Source: Nelumbo lutea (taxonomy: Eukaryota > Streptophyta > Magnoliopsida > Proteales > Nelumbonaceae). Taken from it: a DNA stretch of 64,000 nucleotides. A program made the position numbers and the translations under genes. The notes beneath the pieces were generated by a model. The model worked only from the letters and a program-made list of their open reading frames with translations, had not been told where the DNA came from and did no database searches. The stretch's first letter is position 1; each line of letters starts with the position of its first letter. The DNA lies in contig JAKGHH010000003.1 in NCBI GenBank assembly GCA_022828595.1, positions 99,099,583 through 99,163,582 of the forward strand, read 5' to 3'. Below are positions 58,246 to 64,000 of this stretch, piece after piece.

Positions 58246-58360
58246 TTAGGCTATGTTTGATTTGAAGGAAAAGGTAGGGAAAAGAAGGGAAAGACAGGAA
58301 AACCAATACAAGGTTTGTAAAGGTTTCCCTACATTTTCCTTCAAACCAAACATAACCTTA
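58246..58360. mobile_element. hairpin MITE, GTTTGGTTTGAAGG family, copy 2
   Basis: GGCTATGTTTGATTTGAAGG is complementary to CCTTCAAACCAAACATAACC. TTA on both sides fits a 3-bp Harbinger-type target duplication. Confidence 0.75.
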
Positions 58361-60512
58361 ATGTGGATGGCTCTAAAACTACATCACAAGGGCTGAATTA
58401 CAATAGGAGGTTCAAATGTACCAATTTGCCACAAGAGATATGCTATCAGGGAGTTTAATAGTCCCCATGTTTAAGAAAAATAAATTCCACTCTGGATCCA
58501 GTGCATTTGGACTCGAAGGGATTTTCTCTTTGAGTCCAATCACATTTCGACACATCATTAGGTGCTGAGTTGGAGGAAACTTGCAACCGGCTGAATGAAC
58601 ACCCATTTTCTATGAAAAAATATATATTCAAAAGAATAAAAAACAAACAGAACAAGGGCAGCAAGAGCAACCTCAACATTGCTACTTTGGAGCAACAATG
58701 CAGTACACCATCCTCATACTAGATTCTAGAGTGATCATTACGAGGGTAACTGGAGTTGGATTCCTCCTCTTTCCTTGTGGCTTAAGGCCAACTACAATTC
58801 GTGCTACAATAATACATTAGAGTTCTTGCCATGGCTTGGATCATTCTTGAGTTGTGACCACAACAAGAAGTTGGTCAATATGGTGAATGACTACAACATG
58901 AACTTGGGTGAAATCTGATGCCAAACTTGCCATTGGAACCATTTTCCACATGGAACACACATTGTACATCCATTTCTTTGTTATCGGCATGAAGTGTTTG
59001 ACTGAACCAGATTTCCACATTAAACTTGCCATTTCAAATACTCGACTTTCCTTCATTCCAAGAAGATTCAACAGCACAACTCATGAGGTGACATGCAAAA
59101 TGAAAGCGGACCTTTTTCTTTTTAATGAGTCTAGCTAATAGCTTCAATTTACCCCTTGGTTAATATATCTGATTATGTAATGGACAATCCCCTTGAAGTG
59201 ATTAATGCATTTCAGCTTTATCTTTAACAAAAAATAAAAATTAAAAAAAAAAAGAGAAAACAAAACATGAAAATAAAAGTTAAATTACCCTCAAACTTTG
59301 TATAACTTTGTTGACACCTGCACAGGAATGATAAACTTAATAAAAAAGAACCAACATATGAGCTTCATTATTGCAGAATCTAACAATATTTGTTAAGAGC
59401 ATTGAGTGTTCTTTGTCGTTAGCACTTCAATGTTTAAACACCATTTTCAAGGGAAGTTTTTACTGTATTTTCCTTAGAAAATCATGGCCATTGGGTCATT
59501 TGTCCATCCTAACAAATTCTTTGTGGCAATTTCTACAAAGAGAGTTCAGATTTGAGGAAAGGGTTGAGACGGAAGCCAAAAGGTTTTCGAACTCAGGTTG
59601 AAAGCTTTACCTTTATGTTTATTTTTTTAACAAAGTAAAATTTTTTAGAGAATTTTCATTTTAACAGGATGCAGGTTTATTCCAACTCAGCACCCAGTAA
59701 CATGTTGAAATATAATTGGACTCGAATTGAAAATATAATTGTACACACTTCCCAATACAAAGGGTACCTGACAAGAAATGTGAGGGGCACTTTCAAAAAG
59801 GGCAAACCTGAAAATATAAAATCAAGATGTCTTCACAATTTTAACCATTTTAGGAGGGTAATCCTGAAAATACAAAATCAAGGTGTGTTGATGAGTCATC
59901 CGTTTCTTCATTTTTATAAATGGGTAAGATCTCATTTTTTGCATACTTCAAGAGATGACTCAAGAGGAGGGACGGAATTTCAAAAGAATCTCTCATTTTG
60001 CTTTATCCACAAGAAGGAGATAGCAGCTACAAAGCACAAGCGCTGCAAGACAAATAACTAACTACATGGCATTTTTAAGTTTGAGCCACATACCTACCCA
60101 AACCTCTTTTTTTCAATTTTTTGAATTTTTTATTCTTAGCCCTAGACTTGCTTTGGCCTACTTGATGTTGATTTTAATCTCAGTATAGATCAAGTTTCAT
60201 GGATATTTGATCATTTAATTACATAGTTGAGTACATTTATACATGCACTTCGAAAAGTAGTTTTCAAAATTCCCAACAAAATTCTTGTTTGTCTCTTATT
60301 TTATCTCTTATATACTTTGTACTGCATTGGAAATTCACAAAACTTGTTTAGTATGAACTTATTACTTACACTCTTTAGAAGTATGGAGAAGATAGTATAA
60401 AGACATGCAACCGTATTAGAGCATATGCACATCAGTGCAGCACAATGAAGCACTTTAGATGTGCACTTTGCTCAAACCCATGTGATTCCACATAAGAGAA
60501 CTATATATTTTG
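58361..60512. other. intergenic, with a spaced inverted repeat
   Basis: No gene was recognised. A segment near 58495-58580 is present in inverted orientation at about 59667-59735 (TCCAACTCAGCACC with GATTGGACTC/AATTGGACTC), about 70 bp at roughly 75-80% identity. They could be the ends of one decayed element or two dispersed copies. Confidence 0.45.
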
Positions 60513-61060
60513 GGGAAAATTCCTAATTAGTGCCTTGTACATTGGGTCTAGTACCAATTTGGTTCTTGAACTTTAAAATGAGACAATTCAATACCCAAAC
60601 TTTCAAAACGTGTCAACTTAGTACCTACCGTTAACCAACCAGTTAACTAGTCATTAAGTGGTATTTGACAAGACACAAATGCCTTTTGAGTATCATCTAA
60701 TTTTCTTTACCAACCATCCATATGTTGATAAAAAATGAACAATTCGAAATCCTTGCCTCTTATATTCAAGAAAGTTGGGGTCACTAGAATGCCCATTGAG
60801 ACGTGGCCCCAACTTTCTTGAATAGAAGAAGTAAGGATTTGAGACTTTATTTTTTGTCAACATTTGGATGATTGATAAAAAGAATTAGATGACACTTGAA
60901 GGGTATTTGTGTCTTTTCAAATGTCACTTAACGGCTGGTTAACGATAAGTATTGGATTGGCATGTTTTGAAGGTTTGGGTACTGAATTGTCGCATTTTAA
61001 AGTTCAATGACCAAAGTGACACTAATCCCAAAGTATATGGTACTAATCGGGAAATTTCCC
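60513..61060. mobile_element. foldback MULE-type MITE, 548 bp, perfect 9-bp target duplication
   Basis: TATATTTTG stands at 60504-60512 and 61061-61069. Ends GGGAAAATTCC and GGAAATTTCCC start inverted arms that continue almost to the centre (CCCCAACTTTCTTGAAT against ATTCAAGAAAGTTGGGG), so arms are about 260 bp. A 9-bp duplication with long TIRs is characteristic of Mutator-like elements. No ORF is present. Confidence 0.9.
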
Positions 61061-61189
61061 TATATTTTGAAATAACATTCAAAATGGAGATGCACTAAAG
61101 TCACATGTGAGATAATATGAGATGAGATGACTATCGGACCTGGAATCAAGGCTGGATGCCAGTTCGAACAGTTCAACTAGCTAGGTCAA

Positions 61190-61640
61190 TGGTGGGTTAA
61201 AAACATTGGTATCGATTTGGGTCGGTTTTCGATTTGGTCAATCAGTTCAAAAGATTTAAACGTAAAAAATTAAATTTAAAAGTCAAATGTAAATTTAAAT
61301 AAATTATAATGATATCATTTAAAAATAAATTTAAATTTAAAGAAATTACAATTATATCATTTAAAAATAAATTAAAATATTTAAATTTATAATATAAAAT
61401 ATTTTAGACAAAAAAATATGAGGATTTTCCCTTTTTCCTGTATTAAAATTTATATTTGAAATATAAAATATTAATATATATCTATGGTTGGGTCAGTTTA
61501 CAAATGACCAAACCAAAACTAACCCGACTTGGCCAATTGAGAAATTGTTGAACCAAAACCGATTGAAAATATTAGAAAGTGACCAACTCGGGTCAAATTG
61601 AGTTGGATTGGTCAGTTTCATCTTTTTGATGAATAGCCCT
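61190..61640. repeat. AT-cored repeat with GGTCAGTTT-type ends
   Basis: GGGTCGGTTTTCGATTTGGT on the left and GTTGGATTGGTCAGTTTC on the right bracket a nearly pure AT core. This is the layout of the TAGGGGTG MITEs, but the termini were not defined. Confidence 0.4.
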
Positions 61641-61929
61641 AATTGAAATTAATTATTATTATTATTGTATAACAAATAATATTAAAAATAATATATAAAA
61701 TATAAATAATTATTAATTACTTAAAAAGTTAAAATATACAACAATTATCTACTATTATGCATTTACATTGTTTAGCTTTCGCTTAACAAAAGTCTGTACA
61801 TGACATCGGTCCTCACTAGTGTTGCCTAAAAACTAATCAAACGCTCATTGGGTGCATACTACAAGCCCATCAAAATATCAAGAGTCAACACTTAATCAAT
61901 GGATCACATTTACTAATTAAAGTATCTTT

Positions 61930-62685
61930 GCAGTAAAAATAGGGTTTCTAGCACATAAAGGCAACTTTTTGCCTTTAATATCAATAAAAAGTAATATTTT
62001 TATATAATAACTAAAATAGAGTGAATTTTTTGAAATAATATAAAAAAGAGCATTGTTGTTTGTCTTCTTCATCTACTCTTTGTTCATGCGAATGTTTCAA
62101 CATTCCGACGCTCCACCCCTTTGAACCCATAGTAGCCCTCTAATATCGCCTTCATGAATGGTACGAACGGCACGGACACCCCTGACATGGCCTTTTGCAT
62201 TAGCTCCGAGGAGACATCGGCGATGTGTTCCGAGAAGACGTCGTAGATGGTGAGCATTCAAAGGATGCGCTAGAGATTGTCGGGATTTCCAGTTGGGAGG
62301 ACACGTGCTAAGATCTCAAAGGCAGAGAGAGGAACATTGGAGCTACCTTGTCGGATGGCGTCAATGACCTTGAGGTGGATGATGGCGTTAAGGGATGCTA
62401 ATGATGTTGGCGAGCTCTAGTATGGCCAGCCTGGTGTTGTTTTAGGTTTCCGTTTTCTCATCTACCATGGTCGTAAAGCTTTGCTTCTAGGTTTCCATTT
62501 TCTGTTGTCTCGACGCGGGCATAGTTATCGTCGGCGACTTTAACCTCTCACTAATATAGGGCGAGAGGAGGAAGATGAGCAATGCCCTTTCTTGAACTTT
62601 TTTTTAAATTACCCTATTTTAGCTATTATATAAAATCATTATCTCTTTTTGATATTAAAGGCAAAATTTACCCTAGCATTATCAC
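61930..62685. mobile_element. candidate Pack-type TIR element carrying a gene fragment
   Basis: Left TTGCCTTTAATATCAATAAA, then ATAATAACTAAAATAGAGTG (61966-62020), is inverted on the right as ACCCTATTTTAGCTATTATA, then TTTGATATTAAAGGCAAAAT (62610-62670). Arms are about 90 bp. The roughly 550 bp between are GC-richer and carry an O-methyltransferase fragment. I could not resolve a target duplication, so the class (MULE or hAT) is open. Confidence 0.6.
62090..62510 (-). pseudogene. plant O-methyltransferase fragment
   Basis: The minus strand reads RLAILELANIISIP, then after a small frameshift AIIHLKVIDAIRQGSSNVPL, SAFEILARVLPTGNPDNL, stop, RIL, stop, MLTIYDVFSEH, the dimerisation/N-terminal domain of COMT-type O-methyltransferases. 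After a deletion it continues GVSVPFVPFMKAILEGYYGF and KGVE, just before where the SAM-binding glycine loop should start. The SAM domain is absent. Stops, a frameshift and deletions make it dead. Confidence 0.6.
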
Positions 62686-64000
62686 ATATTTTGCACGAGA
62701 GGAGTGACATGGTGATCATTTTCAACCTGGCCCAGAAACTCCACGTATGGACCGGGTTTTATGTTTAACCTAGGACCAACCCATGCCTCTTTAAGGCCCA
62801 CAAAATTCAGGTCCAACCAGGCTCAGAATTGGCCCTAGCCTGGGCTATAGCCAATATCACATGTGCTAAGCATGCCTTGATTCTAGCTTGGACTGGTTCA
62901 TGATCACTCCCCGCTCTAGTGAAGCATGGGGGATTTATATGTATACTAAAGTAGAAACATGCCACATCATGGTATGAGCTTTATCACTTACCCTAACTAA
63001 GAACTCTCACCCTTCTTCATTTTAGCCTTCCTTACTCCCTCATGAAGCCACCTCATCACTCCCTTCTCCCTCTCTCATTATGACATCTAAGCATGCCTAG
63101 CCCATCCCTCTTTCCTTTATGTTTATCCCTTTGGATATGCCTTCCTAAAACTATTCCTAAAATCTCTCTACCAAAATCTAATATAATCTAGCCATGTGGC
63201 ACCACTATCCCTTGCTTTCTCTATAATTCTTGTTTATCTTGTAAATTATATGTCTTAATTATCTCTATTTTAGTATAGAGGTTCTCTCCTAAATTATTTA
63301 TAGTTCATGTTTATCCTATCCCCCACTTTTCATCTATATCTATCAAAAGAAGTTTGAATTAAAAAATTTAAGAATTATTTAAATATTATAATGAAATTAT
63401 GTAATAACTTTAAAATATTTATTAAAAACACAAAAAAATCATAGATTTAATAATATTCATATTATTAATAATTTTCTACTTTTATGAAACTCATAACAAA
63501 ATTATGTACTAACAAAATAAATTATAATCTTATGAATTATTTAAATAATAAAAATTAAAAATATTATATAAAAATTTTAATAACTAAATATTATACATAA
63601 AAAAATATTAAAATAGATAAATATTACATAACAAAATATTTAATATTATGTAAAAACTTTAAAATAAATAAAATTAAAAAAATGAAAACTTTTAAATATT
63701 TTACATTTCATTAAATGTTTAAATAACTAAATATATTAAATAATGAAATATTTAAAATAACTAAATTTAAATAGTCAAAGTAACAAAATTATGTAATAAG
63801 CTTAAAAAATTTATTAAAAGTATAAAATCGTTATAAGAGATTTCATAATATTTGAATTAATAATAATTTTATATTTTACAAAATTAATAACGAAGTTATG
63901 TAATAATAGCATAACTTTTTATGGATTATAAAATTCAATAAATAAGTAATATTAAAATAACTAAATAATGATATTATTTAAATAGATAAATAATATTTTA
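62686..64000. other. intergenic, increasingly AT-rich, no gene
   Basis: No domain was recognised. From about 63330 to the window end the sequence is almost entirely A and T with TTAAATATT-like simple repeats. Confidence 0.5.

Noticed and set aside
59669..60061. 130-codon plus-strand ORF
   Set aside because: No recognisable domain. Its first part is a repeat found inverted at about 58495-58580, so it is probably transposon-derived noncoding sequence.

Overview
This is nuclear DNA from a flowering plant. The evidence is intron-containing genes with canonical GT-AG borders, plant-type Ty1/copia and Ty3/gypsy (Tat lineage) retrotransposons, L1-type LINEs, tRNA-derived SINEs, hAT, MULE and Harbinger-like MITEs, and two genes with clear Arabidopsis counterparts. 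Long transposon-filled introns and LINE-rich flanks fit a medium or large genome such as a woody or early-diverging eudicot or magnoliid. The species cannot be read from the window.

Layout. (1) 1-9833: the 3' half of a decayed Tat-clade Ty3/gypsy element: RT/RNase H, the extra archaeal-type RNase H, integrase, a five-unit 97-109 bp tandem array at the pol end, a spliced antisense ORF (Transposase_28-like) and an intact-looking 3' LTR. A truncated antisense Ty1/copia element sits between its RNase H and integrase parts. (2) 9834-19306: intergenic repeats, including LINE 3' ends split by a MITE, several MITEs, SINE-like copies, a 65-bp perfect tandem duplication and a 75-bp minisatellite. (3) 19307-22834 (+): an intact PP2C-type phosphatase gene, orthologue-like to Arabidopsis At3g06270 (PP2C 35). 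(4) 52447-25292 (-): an intact 14-exon SAC3B gene (SAC3/GANP family, TREX-2 mRNA export), like Arabidopsis At3g06290. I could join all exons in frame into a 1,539-residue protein. The two genes converge tail to tail, and their proximity matches the Arabidopsis locus numbers. (5) 52448-64000: no intact gene found; hAT derivatives, three short hairpin MITE families, a 548-bp foldback MULE-type MITE with a perfect 9-bp target duplication, and an O-methyltransferase pseudogene between inverted repeats (a possible Pack-type element).

The most striking structure is SAC3B intron 10 (45209-29065, 16.1 kb). It holds a 13.8-kb copia element with 5-bp target duplications. That element has itself been hit by a LINE, a 3.3-kb hAT relic and four small TIR elements. 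The splice signals on both sides are preserved, so the gene appears to tolerate the whole nest.

I found no previously undescribed enzymatic or defence system. The worthwhile novelties are architectural: nested insertions datable by their order, foldback structures, a stop codon overlapping a splice donor in the phosphatase, and a candidate gene-capture element.
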